This document shows, piece after piece, positions 25,548-35,900 of a stretch of 52,889 bases of DNA; the first letter of the stretch is position 1, and each line of letters begins with the position of its first letter. The stretch comes from Lachnospiraceae bacterium. Lineage in GTDB: Bacteria; Bacillota; Clostridia; Lachnospirales; Lachnospiraceae. The notes under the pieces were generated by a model. The model was not told where the DNA came from, did no database searches, and was given only the letters and a program-made list of their open reading frames with translations. A program made the translations under genes and the position numbers. The stretch is from NCBI GenBank assembly GCA_017411305.1, contig JAFQQI010000046.1:1-52889 (forward strand), read 5' to 3'.

Positions 25548-28169
25548 ATGAAACCGAAAAAACTGATCTTGTGTGGATGGGGACCATACAAAAATAAACA
25601 GGAAATTAATTTTGAACAATTGGATGGCAGAGGTCTTTTTCTGATTACCGGACCTACGGGAGCCGGAAAGACTACACTTTTTGATGCAATTACTTATGCA
25701 TTGTATGGAAATATGAGTGGACTTGTCCGGGAAAAAAACAGTGTCAGAAGTGATTTTGCCGGGGAAGATATTCCGACTTATGTGGAACTTTTTATGACGC
25801 ATGCAGGAGAGTGCTATCATATTTACCGAAATCCGGAGTATTTGCGTCCTAAAAAGAGGAAAACGGGAACCTGTGACATGACTAAGGAGAAGGAGCGTGC
25901 GGTTCTGACTCTTCCGGACGGAAGTAAGATAGAGGGAGGAAATGAGGTTAGTAATAAAATCAGGGAGATTCTTCGACTGGATTACAGACAGTTTAAGCAG
26001 CTTTCCCTAATTGCCCAAGGCGAGTTTGCCAAGCTCATGACAGCTTCTTCCGGAGAAAAATCCCGGATTCTCCGGGAAATTTTTGATACAGAGCTGTTTG
26101 ATAAAGCAGCAGGCCTTTTGCGCGGGCGCAGCGGCAGTCTTTTTAATCAGGTAAAAGAATATCGGCATAAAATAGAGGAAGATGTGGCATTCTTTACTCC
26201 GATGGAAGAGAATGCCTGCAGGTGGCAGGAACTGACAGGTTCTACCGGTCTTTGTTATGATGAGATTCTTAGTTTTTTACAAGATATAGGGAAAGAGCAA
26301 GAAGGCTTATTAAAAGAAATCAATCTTAAGAGCAGTAAAATCCAGCAGGAAGTGGATTTACTAACGGCACAGGTAGCGGAAGCAGAAAGAAGGCTTTCTT
26401 TGGAGCATCGGTATGAGGAAGAAAAGAAGAAAAAAGAAAAGCTTTCAGAACAGACATTACTTATGACAGAATATGAGGAGCGACTTAGTAAGGCTCAAAG
26501 GGCCTTGTCGGTGAAAACTTACGAGCAGGCATGGCAGTATGCTACCCAAAAAGCGCAGGAACTGCTGTTAAAAAATACTGCATTGGAAGAAGAAACCGAA
26601 AGAATGAAAGGCCAGTTAAAGGAAAAGACGGAATTTGTATCCAAGCAGAAGCTGATAGAGCTTGCATATGAACAAAGACAGCAGGAGCAACTCCTTTCGG
26701 AACAGCAAAAAGAACTTTCCGATTCTCTTGCAAAGCAGCAAAAAGCTCTTGCTTCTTTACAGGAGGAATATTTAAGCGCGGAAAAGAAAGAACTGGAAGC
26801 AAAGGCGGATTATGAAAAAGCAGATCAAAGCTACCGCCATGCCGTAGCAGGAATTTTGGCAAATGATTTACAGGATGAGGTACCATGTCCGGTATGCGGT
26901 TCTTTACATCATCCCAAGAAAGCAGTACTTTCAAAGGATATGCCTACTGCAGAAACGGTAAAGGAAAAAAAGCAACTCTTTGAAAGAAAACGGCAAGACA
27001 GTCTGTCTCTTCACGGAAAGACTGCTGCCTGCAAAGAAAGAGCAGAGAGTATTGCCGAAGCTGCAGCAACGGCCCGAGAGAAAAGAGAGGTACTTCTGGC
27101 GGAAATAGAGAAACAGGATTCCTTTGTCAAGGAGTATACACAAAAAACACCGGTCAGTAGTTTCCTACAGGAAAAAAAGGCCTGTGAGGTGTTGCAGATA
27201 CAGTTAGAGGAAAAAGAAGGGCTTATAGTAACCGGAAGAAAAGAGTGGAAGCAGCAGTGCATTCATGAGAAAGAAGCAGCAGAGCACTTTGAAGGAAAGT
27301 GTGCAGAAAACGGATTTGAAACAAAAGAGGCATATCATCTGTCCTTTATGCCGGAGGAAGAAATGGAGAATCTACGAAAGGTAACCGCTGCCTACCGGGA
27401 AGAAAAGCATGCCAATGAACAGATGCTTTTACATCTGAAGGAAGAGCTTTCCAAAATACAGCTTGAAGATATTTCGATATTACAGGAGAAGCTTTCCCGG
27501 GAAAAGAAAAGGAGAGAGGAAATCAGCAGTCAGCAGTCGGCTAGAAATCATTATGTCCGGGATATCAGGCGACTGAAGGACGCTTTGCAACAAAAAATCC
27601 AAAAGCAGCAGAAGCTGGAAGCAGAGTATGGTATTATAAAGAGGCTGGATGATGCGGCTAATGGGAATAACCGCTTACGTCTTATGTTTGAACAGTATGT
27701 GCTTGCCGCTTATTTTGAGGAAATCTTAAAAGCGGCCAATATCAGACTGCGCACCATGTCGTCAGGAAGATATGAATTGAGGCGGGCAGAAACGGTAGGA
27801 GACGGACGTAAAAAAGATAATCTGGATATGGAAGTATTGGATTATTACACGGGGAAATACCGTTCTGTTAAGACTCTGTCAGGAGGGGAAAGTTTTAAAA
27901 CTTCTCTTGCACTGGCTCTCGGAATGAGTGATGTTGTGCAGGCATTAAGCGGCGGTATTAAAGTAGAGACGCTGTTTATTGACGAGGGATTCGGAAGCCT
28001 TGACAGTGAATCCCTTGAGCAGGCTTCGGTAACCCTACAGTCGTTGGTGGAAAAAGACAGACTGATCGGAATTATTTCCCATGTGCCGGAACTGGCGGAA
28101 AAGATTACAAATAAAATCAGAATTCATAAAACCAATGCTGGTAGCAGAGCAGAAATTGTGGTATCCTAA
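25548..28169 (+). CDS. sbcC: Exonuclease SbcCD subunit C (Rad50-type ATPase)
   Basis: 873 aa SMC-like ATPase. Walker A GPTGAGKT at 35-42, Q-loop region AQGEFAKLM, long coiled coils (~190-730) with the zinc hook CPVCGS near 446-451, ABC signature LSGGES at 777-782, Walker B LFIDEGFGSLD with Asp812. It drives ATP-dependent conformational change of the SbcCD nuclease; two molecules join at the hook. The shorter coiled coil is typical of Firmicutes SbcC (E. coli SbcC is about 1050 aa). Confidence 0.95.
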   Translation: MKPKKLILCGWGPYKNKQEINFEQLDGRGLFLITGPTGAGKTTLFDAITYALYGNMSGLVREKNSVRSDFAGEDIPTYVELFMTHAGECYHIYRNPEYLRPKKRKTGTCDMTKEKERAVLTLPDGSKIEGGNEVSNKIREILRLDYRQFKQLSLIAQGEFAKLMTASSGEKSRILREIFDTELFDKAAGLLRGRSGSLFNQVKEYRHKIEEDVAFFTPMEENACRWQELTGSTGLCYDEILSFLQDIGKEQEGLLKEINLKSSKIQQEVDLLTAQVAEAERRLSLEHRYEEEKKKKEKLSEQTLLMTEYEERLSKAQRALSVKTYEQAWQYATQKAQELLLKNTALEEETERMKGQLKEKTEFVSKQKLIELAYEQRQQEQLLSEQQKELSDSLAKQQKALASLQEEYLSAEKKELEAKADYEKADQSYRHAVAGILANDLQDEVPCPVCGSLHHPKKAVLSKDMPTAETVKEKKQLFERKRQDSLSLHGKTAACKERAESIAEAAATAREKREVLLAEIEKQDSFVKEYTQKTPVSSFLQEKKACEVLQIQLEEKEGLIVTGRKEWKQQCIHEKEAAEHFEGKCAENGFETKEAYHLSFMPEEEMENLRKVTAAYREEKHANEQMLLHLKEELSKIQLEDISILQEKLSREKKRREEISSQQSARNHYVRDIRRLKDALQQKIQKQQKLEAEYGIIKRLDDAANGNNRLRLMFEQYVLAAYFEEILKAANIRLRTMSSGRYELRRAETVGDGRKKDNLDMEVLDYYTGKYRSVKTLSGGESFKTSLALALGMSDVVQALSGGIKVETLFIDEGFGSLDSESLEQASVTLQSLVEKDRLIGIISHVPELAEKITNKIRIHKTNAGSRAEIVVS

Positions 28170-28213
28170 GGTACGTGCAATAACAGTAAGTAAGGATTAA
28201 AGGAAAAAGAAGA

Positions 28214-29263
28214 ATGAAGCAAAAAATATTATCTGTGATATTGATGCTTATGTTAGCGGTTTGCACCGGATGCGGCAATGGCGGAGAGCCTACCAAAGTG
28301 ATTTTAACAATGGGCTTTTCGGAGGATGAAGTCTTTCGAATTGAAAATGCTTCCTGCAGTAAGCAGGAAATCATGCTGTTGCTTACCAATATACAGAATC
28401 AATATGAAAATATATATGGAGCGGAAATTTGGGAAAAGGATTATGACGGCATCACTTTGGAACAGAACGTGAAGGAAAACGTACTTGCCCAGATATCCCG
28501 TATTAAGACCATGAGTCTTCTTGCAGAGCAGTATGGTGTCTCTTTAACCGAAGAACAGGAGCTTTGCCTTCAGGAAGCGGCTAATGCATATTACGAAACG
28601 TTAAATGAAACTGAAATAAAGGTACTGGGAGTGACACCGGAAATGATTAAGGAGTTGTATCGGGAATATGCCTTGGCTGATACAGTGTATGAATATATCA
28701 TAAAGGACATTAACCCGGAAATCAGTGATGATGAAGCAAGAACCATTACGGTGCAGCATATTATGTTCAAAACCTATGAGATAGACGGAACGGGACAGGT
28801 GATTGAATATTCCGATGAAAATAAAGAAGAAGCCTATCGACGCGCCCGGGAAGTGTTAAAACTTGCAAAACAGGAGGACAGTGACTTTGAAGAACTGGTG
28901 CTTATGTACAGTGAAGGGGAAGAAGGAACTGTTTCTTTTGGAAAAGGAGAAACAGAGAGTGCTTTTGAAACAGTAGCATTTAAATTGGAAACAGGAGAAA
29001 TTAGCGAGATTATAGAAAACTCAGACGGTTTTCACATCATTAAATGCATCAGTACCTTTGACCGGGAACAGACTGATATTAACAAAGTGAAAATTGTAGA
29101 AAAAAGAAAAGAAGAGGTATTCGGGCAGGAGTATGAAGCTTTTGCACAGACACTGAACAAGAAGCTGAATGAGGAACTGTGGAAGAAGATTTCTCTTTGC
29201 AGAAATGAGGAAATTGTAACCTCATCGTTCTTTTCGATTTATGAGCAGTATTATGAAAACTGA
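28214..29263 (+). CDS. PrsA/SurA-like peptidyl-prolyl isomerase lipoprotein
   Basis: 349 aa. N-terminus is a lipoprotein-type signal with probable lipidated Cys20 (AVCTGCGNGG; the -3 residue is Cys, slightly unusual). Residues ~40-165 form a SurA-N-like helical chaperone region. Residues ~175-275 hold a parvulin (PpiC) rotamase domain: ITVQHIMFKT, FEELVLMYSEGEEG, FGKGETESAFETVAFKLETGEIS, DGFHIIKC. It probably helps fold exported proteins outside the membrane. It follows sbcC with a 44-bp gap; the link with DNA repair is only positional. Confidence 0.87.
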   Translation: MKQKILSVILMLMLAVCTGCGNGGEPTKVILTMGFSEDEVFRIENASCSKQEIMLLLTNIQNQYENIYGAEIWEKDYDGITLEQNVKENVLAQISRIKTMSLLAEQYGVSLTEEQELCLQEAANAYYETLNETEIKVLGVTPEMIKELYREYALADTVYEYIIKDINPEISDDEARTITVQHIMFKTYEIDGTGQVIEYSDENKEEAYRRAREVLKLAKQEDSDFEELVLMYSEGEEGTVSFGKGETESAFETVAFKLETGEISEIIENSDGFHIIKCISTFDREQTDINKVKIVEKRKEEVFGQEYEAFAQTLNKKLNEELWKKISLCRNEEIVTSSFFSIYEQYYEN

Positions 29264-29335
29264 CATCATGCAGACTACTTTATAAAAATTTAAGAATTAA
29301 TAAAACCTTGTATTTCCAAGGGAAAACGGCAATTA

Positions 29336-29362
29336 TTAGCACTCTGTCAAAATGAGTGCTAA
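29336..29362. promoter_or_regulatory. CIRCE operator (HrcA binding site)
   Basis: TTAGCACTC (29336-29344), 9-bp spacer, GAGTGCTAA (29354-29362): a perfect match to the CIRCE consensus. It lies 8 bp before the -35 element of htpG. HrcA binding represses transcription in the absence of heat or misfolding stress. Confidence 0.95.
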
Positions 29363-29369
29363 TTTTGTC

Positions 29370-29398
29370 TTGACTTTTAAAGATAAGGGAATTACACT
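29370..29398 (+). promoter_or_regulatory. htpG promoter
   Basis: TTGACT (29370-29375), 17-bp spacer, TACACT (29393-29398), directly downstream of CIRCE. Confidence 0.65.
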
Positions 29399-29452
29399 TG
29401 TCTTTAGTGAATATTTTATCAGTACTATTTTTACAAAGAAGGAGTGATTATC

Positions 29453-31510
29453 GTGGCAGCAAAGCACGGCAGTTTATCAATTAACAGTGAAAATATTTTT
29501 CCGATTATTAAAAAGTGGTTATATTCCGACCATGATATTTTTTACAGGGAATTAATTTCTAACGGATGTGACGCCATTACCAAATTGAAGAAGCTTGATA
29601 TGATGGGTGAGTACGAGTTGCCGGAAGGATATAAGGCAAAAATACAGGTACTTGTAAATCCGGAAGAAAAGACATTGAAATTTATCGATAACGGTATCGG
29701 TATGACCGCAGATGAGGTAGAGGAATATATCAATCAGATTGCATTTTCCGGTGCAACGGACTTTATCGAAAAGTATAAGGATAAGACAAATGAAGACCAG
29801 ATTATCGGTCATTTCGGTCTGGGCTTTTATTCTGCATTTATGGTAGCGGATGAGGTGCATATTGATACCCTTTCCTGGCAGGAAGGTGCCAAGCCTGTCC
29901 ATTGGGAATGTGACGGCGGTACTGAGTTTGATATGAAAGACGGCGACCGCACAGAAGTGGGTACCACCATTACCCTGTTCCTTAACGAGGATGTACTTGA
30001 ATTTTGTAATGAATATAAGGCAAGGGAAGTAATTAAGAAGTATTGTTCCTTTATGCCTACCGAAATATATCTTTCCAAAGAAAATAATACAGATACCCAG
30101 ATTATCAAAGTAGATGAGAAGCTGGATACAGATACGGTAATTGAGACCATTAAACCTGAGAAGGAAGAGGATGAATACAAGCTTAAGATTGCAAAAAGAC
30201 CTGAGCTTTTAAATGAAACCCAGCCTTTGTGGATGAAACATCCCAATGAGTGTACCAGAGAAGAATATCTTGAATTTTACCGCAAGGTATTCCAGGACTA
30301 TAAGGAGCCTTTGTTCTGGATTCATTTAAACATGGACTATCCGTTTAATTTGAAGGGTATTTTATATTTCCCCAAGATTAACATGGAATACGAATCCATT
30401 GAAGGCGTGATTAAGCTTTATAACAATCAGGTATTCATTGCCGATAACATCAAGGAAGTAATTCCGGAGTTTTTGATGCTTCTTAAAGGTGTCATCGACT
30501 GTCCTGATTTGCCGCTTAATGTATCAAGAAGTGCCCTTCAGAATGACGGTTTTGTAAAGAAGATTTCTGATTACATTTCTAAGAAGGTAGCTGATAAGCT
30601 TTCCGGTATGTGTAAGACAGAAAAGGAAGAATATGATAAGTATTGGGATGACATCAGTCCCTTCATTAAGTTTGGCTGTCTGAAGGACGATAAGTTCTGT
30701 GAAAAAATGACAGACTATATTCTCTTTAAGAATTTGGACGGTAAGTACCTGACACTGCCCGAATGTTTGGAAGTAAACAAGATTGACCCTGACGAAGCCA
30801 CAGAGGGTGAAGAGGAAAACAGCAAAGAAGCAGAGGTTGTAGATGCAGACGGTAATGTGGTAAGCGGCGAGGATGAGGCTGATACAGAAGAAGCAAAAGA
30901 AAAAGTGATTTACTATGTAACCGATGAAAAGCAGCAGAGCCAGTATATCAGCATGTTCCGTGCTGCCAAGATGGATGCGGTTATTTTAACTCACAATATT
31001 GACCAGCCCTTTGTATCCCAATTAGAGGCTAAGAATGAAGGCATTAAGTTCCAGAGAATTGATGCAGACCTGACAGATTCCTTTAAGTCCAAAACAAGCA
31101 AAAAAGCCGAGAAGGAAATGGAAGCAGCAGCAGAAGCCATCGGCAAGGTAATGCAAAAAGCTCTGAAGAAAGAAAAGATTGCTGTTAAAGTAGAAAAACT
31201 GAAGAATAAAAAGATTTCTTCCATGATTACTCTTTCCGAAGAAAGCAGAAGAATGCAGGATATGATGAAGATGTATTCCATGCCGGGTATGGATATGGGT
31301 GCATTTGGTAAGGAAGGTGAAACACTGATACTGAATGCAAACCATCCGTTGGTGCAGTATATCATGGAAAATACAGACAGCGATAACGTTGGCATGATTT
31401 GTGAGCAGCTTTATGATTTAGCACTGCTTCAGCATGCACCTCTTGAACCGGAAGCTATGAGCAAGTTTGTAGCAAGAACCAATGATATAATGATGTTGCT
31501 TACGAAATAA
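29453..31510 (+). CDS. htpG: Hsp90-family chaperone HtpG
   Basis: 685 aa from GTG 29453, with AAGGAG 9 bp before it; this gives the natural N-terminus (M)AAKHGSLSINSENIF. The GTG at 29444 lies inside the ribosome site. GHKL ATP-binding domain with ELISNGCDAITK, DNGIGMT, and the lid/GHFGLGFYS block; middle domain LYFPK..LPLNVSRS; C-terminal dimerisation domain. A low-complexity acidic insertion lies near 440-480. Cytoplasmic ATP-dependent chaperone. Regulated by CIRCE. Confidence 0.95.
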   Translation: MAAKHGSLSINSENIFPIIKKWLYSDHDIFYRELISNGCDAITKLKKLDMMGEYELPEGYKAKIQVLVNPEEKTLKFIDNGIGMTADEVEEYINQIAFSGATDFIEKYKDKTNEDQIIGHFGLGFYSAFMVADEVHIDTLSWQEGAKPVHWECDGGTEFDMKDGDRTEVGTTITLFLNEDVLEFCNEYKAREVIKKYCSFMPTEIYLSKENNTDTQIIKVDEKLDTDTVIETIKPEKEEDEYKLKIAKRPELLNETQPLWMKHPNECTREEYLEFYRKVFQDYKEPLFWIHLNMDYPFNLKGILYFPKINMEYESIEGVIKLYNNQVFIADNIKEVIPEFLMLLKGVIDCPDLPLNVSRSALQNDGFVKKISDYISKKVADKLSGMCKTEKEEYDKYWDDISPFIKFGCLKDDKFCEKMTDYILFKNLDGKYLTLPECLEVNKIDPDEATEGEEENSKEAEVVDADGNVVSGEDEADTEEAKEKVIYYVTDEKQQSQYISMFRAAKMDAVILTHNIDQPFVSQLEAKNEGIKFQRIDADLTDSFKSKTSKKAEKEMEAAAEAIGKVMQKALKKEKIAVKVEKLKNKKISSMITLSEESRRMQDMMKMYSMPGMDMGAFGKEGETLILNANHPLVQYIMENTDSDNVGMICEQLYDLALLQHAPLEPEAMSKFVARTNDIMMLLTK

Positions 31511-31571
31511 GTATTACGACAGTTTATGATGAAATAAAGCTGTAATGGCTGTAATGTGACAAAATGAAAAG

Positions 31572-31615
31572 CCTCTGCATATGATAAAAATAAAGTCATA
31601 TGCAGAGGTATTTTT
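31572..31615 (+). terminator. Hairpin: htpG terminator overlapping next gene's ribosome site
   Basis: CCTCTGCATATGA (31572-31584) and TCATATGCAGAGG (31596-31608) form a perfect 13-bp stem with an 11-nt loop, followed by TATTTTT. The AGAGG at its 3' edge is the only ribosome site for the gene that starts at 31616. Thus the structure can end htpG transcripts or mask translation initiation. Confidence 0.75.
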
Positions 31616-32878
31616 ATGCCTGAACATCATTTGCGCATGCAACAGACAGATAACACACAGCAGGGAAGACTGCAAATCAATGTCACCTCTTCTTTGGGAT
31701 TAATTCCCATACAGGATGCAACAATTACCATTTCTTATACAGGGGTTCCTGATGTTACCATAGAGAGAATTACTACGGACTCTTCGGGACAATCAGAAGT
31801 CATAGAGCTTGCGGCGCCTCCCATTGAATATAGTATTGAGCCTACCCGGCAGATGCCCTATTCTGAGTATAATATTCAGGTGGAGGCACCGGGATATGAA
31901 ACGGTAAATGTATCCGGAACTGAGATTCTGCCGGAGGTAACTGCGCTCCAACCGATTACCATGACCCCTCTTGCAGGGGCAGGGGAGCCTTCTGAGACGA
32001 TTGTCATTCCGGACCATACCCTGTACGGAGAATATCCGCCCAAGATTCCTGAAGCCGAAATCAAGCCCATGGATGAAAGCGGGGAAATCGTTCTTAGCCG
32101 TGTTGTAATACCGGAATTTGTGGTGGTACATGACGGTGTGCCCCAGGACTCTACGGCACCAAATTACTACGTGAGATATCGGGATTATATTAAAAATGTG
32201 GTTTCTTCAGAGATTTATGCTACCTGGGATGAAAATGCCATTTATGCCAATACGTTAGCCATTATGTCATTTACCCTTAACCGGGTTTATACAGAATGGT
32301 ACAGAAACCGCGGATTTAATTTTACCATTACATCATCTACGGCGTATGATCAGAAATGGATTTATGGCAGAAATATTTATGCAAATGTGGGGAGAATCGT
32401 AGATTCTATTTTTGCAAATTATCTTTCAAGACCCGGTGTCAGACAGCCTATTTTTACCTCCTATTGCGACGGCCAGAGGGTAACCTGCGACGGCCTGAGC
32501 CAGTGGGGCTCTCAATATCTGGCAAATGAAGGGTACAGTCCTATTGAAATTATCCGATACTATTACGGAAGTGACATGTTTATCAATACTGCAGAAAGTG
32601 TTTCCGGAGTGCCGTCCTCCTGGCCGGGTTATGACTTAAATCTTGGTTCCTCTGGTGATAAGGTGCGTCAGATTCAACAGCAGCTTAACAGGATTGCAAG
32701 AAATTATCCTGCCATTCCTACAATATCGGCAGACGGTATTTACGGTCCTGCAACACAGGAAGCGGTAAGAACCTTTCAGGGGATTTTTAATCTGCCGCAG
32801 ACCGGGATTGTGGATTATCCTACCTGGTACAGCATTTCTAACATTTACGTAGGGGTTTCCCGCATAGCAGAACCTTAA
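31616..32878 (+). CDS. SpoIID-like / peptidoglycan-binding domain protein
   Basis: 420 aa with no signal peptide or membrane segment. Residues ~20-115: beta-rich carboxypeptidase-regulatory-like domain (GRLQINVTSSLGLIPIQDATI). Residues ~165-320: helical region ending in TCDGLSQWGSQYLANEGYSPIEIIRYYYG, which resembles the C-terminal block of SpoIID/LytB-type proteins (MSQWGA..GYSYEEILKHYY). Residues ~340-410: PG_binding_1 repeat (LGSSGDKVRQIQQQLNRI, DGIYGPATQEAVRTFQGIF). Peptidoglycan binding or cleavage is likely, perhaps of the spore cortex or at lysis, since export is not explained. The start is fixed by the ribosome site in the hairpin before it. Confidence 0.72.
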   Translation: MPEHHLRMQQTDNTQQGRLQINVTSSLGLIPIQDATITISYTGVPDVTIERITTDSSGQSEVIELAAPPIEYSIEPTRQMPYSEYNIQVEAPGYETVNVSGTEILPEVTALQPITMTPLAGAGEPSETIVIPDHTLYGEYPPKIPEAEIKPMDESGEIVLSRVVIPEFVVVHDGVPQDSTAPNYYVRYRDYIKNVVSSEIYATWDENAIYANTLAIMSFTLNRVYTEWYRNRGFNFTITSSTAYDQKWIYGRNIYANVGRIVDSIFANYLSRPGVRQPIFTSYCDGQRVTCDGLSQWGSQYLANEGYSPIEIIRYYYGSDMFINTAESVSGVPSSWPGYDLNLGSSGDKVRQIQQQLNRIARNYPAIPTISADGIYGPATQEAVRTFQGIFNLPQTGIVDYPTWYSISNIYVGVSRIAEP

Positions 32879-32884
32879 AAGCGG

Positions 32885-32914
32885 TTGCGGAAACGGTTTG
32901 GATAATGGTATACT
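32885..32914 (+). promoter_or_regulatory. Promoter of the DUF5717/5716 operon
   Basis: TTGCGG (32885-32890), 18-bp spacer, TATACT (32909-32914) with a TGG extension before it. About 50 bp from the start codon. Confidence 0.55.
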
Positions 32915-32965
32915 ATAAATAGCGGTTTTTATGAGCAGAAGCAGAACGAGTAAAGGAGTACCACG

Positions 32966-35900
32966 GTGCAAAGCGCAGTAGATAAAATCCTGTCAGGAGA
33001 ATTTAGCGTAAATACCCATTCTTTGGATTTTTCCTGTCCGAGAATTGAGCTTTCAGTGCGTCCAAATGAGCAATATGAAGGCAGCTTTACGGTTTTCGGT
33101 CCCGAAGGTCAGGTAACGGAAGGCAGAGTCATGACCAATAGGCTACGTATGAGGTGCCTGACAGAAAAATTCTACGGCAATGAGGAAGAAATTGCATACT
33201 GCTTTGATGCTTCTGATATGGAAGAGGGAGAGTGTGTCAAGGGAGAATTCAGCATTATTTCCAATCGGGGAGAATATGTGATTCCTTTTGAAGTTACGGT
33301 TGCTACCGTGGGATTAACTTCAAGTCTCGGAGACATCCGTAATTTGTTTCACTTTACCAATCTTGCCAGAACGAATTGGGAGGAAGCGGTGAAACTGTTT
33401 TATACCGAAGAGTTTGCCAAGGTATTTCAGGGAGCAGATAAACAGTACTATGCCGTGTACCGAGGTCTTTGCGCAGGAAAAGAGAACCAGCAGAATGTAG
33501 AAGAATTTCTGTTGGAAATTAAAAAGAAGCAAAAGGTAGAATTCCTGCTGGAAGAAGATGAAATCCGCATTTCCAATCCCAAGGAGGATGTGGAATATAA
33601 AATTGTAATCAATCGTAACGGCTGGGGATTTTCTACGCTTAAGGCAGAAACCGACAGCGGATTTATTGTAATAGAGAAAGATACCGTCAGAGACGAGGAT
33701 TTTTTGGGAAATTGCTACAGGCTTCCCTTTTATATTGCAAAGGAAGCCTTACATGCCGGAAAGAACTACGGAGTAATAAAGCTGTATAATGCTTATGTGT
33801 CATTAACAGTAACGGTGACGGTGCATTGTCAGTCCGTTTCCATGAAAGTGCCGGGAAAAAGACTGCGCAAAAATCACCTTATCATGGAGTTGATGCAGTA
33901 TTATGAAGCATTCCGCGCAAAAAAAATACACGCGTCTTTGTGGATGCAGGAAACCGAAAAAATATTAGAACAGTTAGAGCAGACAGATAGCAGAGATTTA
34001 AATACCAAATTGTTCAGGGCACAGCTTTTGATTACCCAGGAGCGATATAATGAGGCAGACTGGTTGTTAAAACAGGTGGATGCTCTGATAGGAGAGCCTT
34101 TTGAGCCTAATAGTTATTGCTATTATTTATATCTGACAACTTTGATTCATACACAGGAAGAATACGTGGAGGATGTTGCTGCCCGGGTAGAACGGATTTT
34201 TGTGCAGAATTCCGAGCAATGGAGAATAGCATGGCTGATGCTGTATTTATCGGATGAATACAGTAAGAGTCCTTCCCGTAAGTGGATGGCACTGGAAGAG
34301 CAGTTTATGAAGGGCTGTAACAGTCCGGTGCTTTACATAGAAGCCTATCATTTATTATTATCTAATCCTACATTGCTGATGAATCTGAAGGATTTTGAAC
34401 AGCAGGTACTTTATTATGCTGCCAAAAAAGATATTTTAAATGAGACAATGGCCCAACAGATTGTATATCTGGCTGCCCGGGAAAAGACTTTTTCTAAGAG
34501 GGTATTCTTTTTGCTGAAGAAATGCTATGAGCTGTTGCCTGAGGATGAAACACTCCAAGTAATCTGTTCCCATCTGATGAAAGGTAATTTAACAGGAAAA
34601 GAATATTTTAAGTGGTATGCTTTAGGAATTGAAAGTAAGCTCAGAATAACAAGATTATATGAGCATTATATGATGTCCTGTGATTTGTCGGAACAGATAC
34701 AGATTCCTAAGATTGTACTGATGTATTTTGCATTCGACAGTAACCTGGACAGTGTACATAATTCCTTCTTGTATGCTTATGTATACAAGCACAGAGAGGA
34801 ATTCCCTGAACTGTATGAAAGCTATCGTATGCAGATAGAGCGGTTTACCGTATCCCAGGCATTGCAGGGTAGGAACAATAAATGGCTGGCGACATTGTAC
34901 AGTCACATTTTCACACCGGCGATGATGACACCGGAAATTGCAGCAGGACTGTCCGAGGCATTGTTTATTCACAGTCTGAAAATTAAAAGAGATAATATAC
35001 GCAAAATTATTTTAATCTACGAAAAAGAACGCAGAGAACAGGTATTTCCTGCTCCCGGGAAGGAACTGTATCTGCCTGTTTTCGGCAGTGATGTGTGTCT
35101 GCTTTTAGAGGACGGAGAGGGAAACCGTTATTGCAGGGAAGAAGATTATGAATTGCAGCGTCTCATGATTCCTGATAAGCTTGCCTATATGGCTGCTCCT
35201 TATGTGGAGAATAAGGAGGAGTTCTTGCTGTGGCAGTGTGAAAGAGGAAAAGCGCTTGCAGTAGTCAATAATGAAAATATCAGACAGATGAGAGTTTTGG
35301 CAGAATCAGAGCTTATTCTGGAATCATTGCAAAAAGAAATCTGTATGAAAGTAATCCATTATTATTATGACAGTGACATGATTCAGGAATTGGATGAATT
35401 CCTGACAGACCTTTCCATCGATCAGATAGCAGCAACTGATTATGCGCAGGCAGTAAGGTTTCTGATTATCAGAGGAATGTATGAGAAAGCATATGAATGG
35501 ATTAAAGCAAGGGGAAGCTTTGCAGTAGAGGCTAAAATGCTGATGCGCCTTTGCAGCTATATGATTGCACTGGAACCGGATATTTGCATAAATGAACTTA
35601 CCGTTCTTGCCATGGCAGCCTTTACGGCAGGCAAATATGATGAAAATATTCTGAACTATCTGGTGAAAAATTACAACGGAACATTAAAGGAAATGCGTAA
35701 CATTTGGAAAGCAGCAAAAGCCTTTGGTGTGGATACCTATGAAATCAGTAACCGGATTTTGGTGCAAATGCTTTATACAGGGGCCTTTATCGGTACGAAA
35801 ACAGAGATTTTCAGGGACTATGTATCGGGAGGTGCTAAAGCAGAGCTGGAAATAGCAGTGCTTGCACAAAGCTGTTTTGATTATTTTGTAGGTGAAAAAA

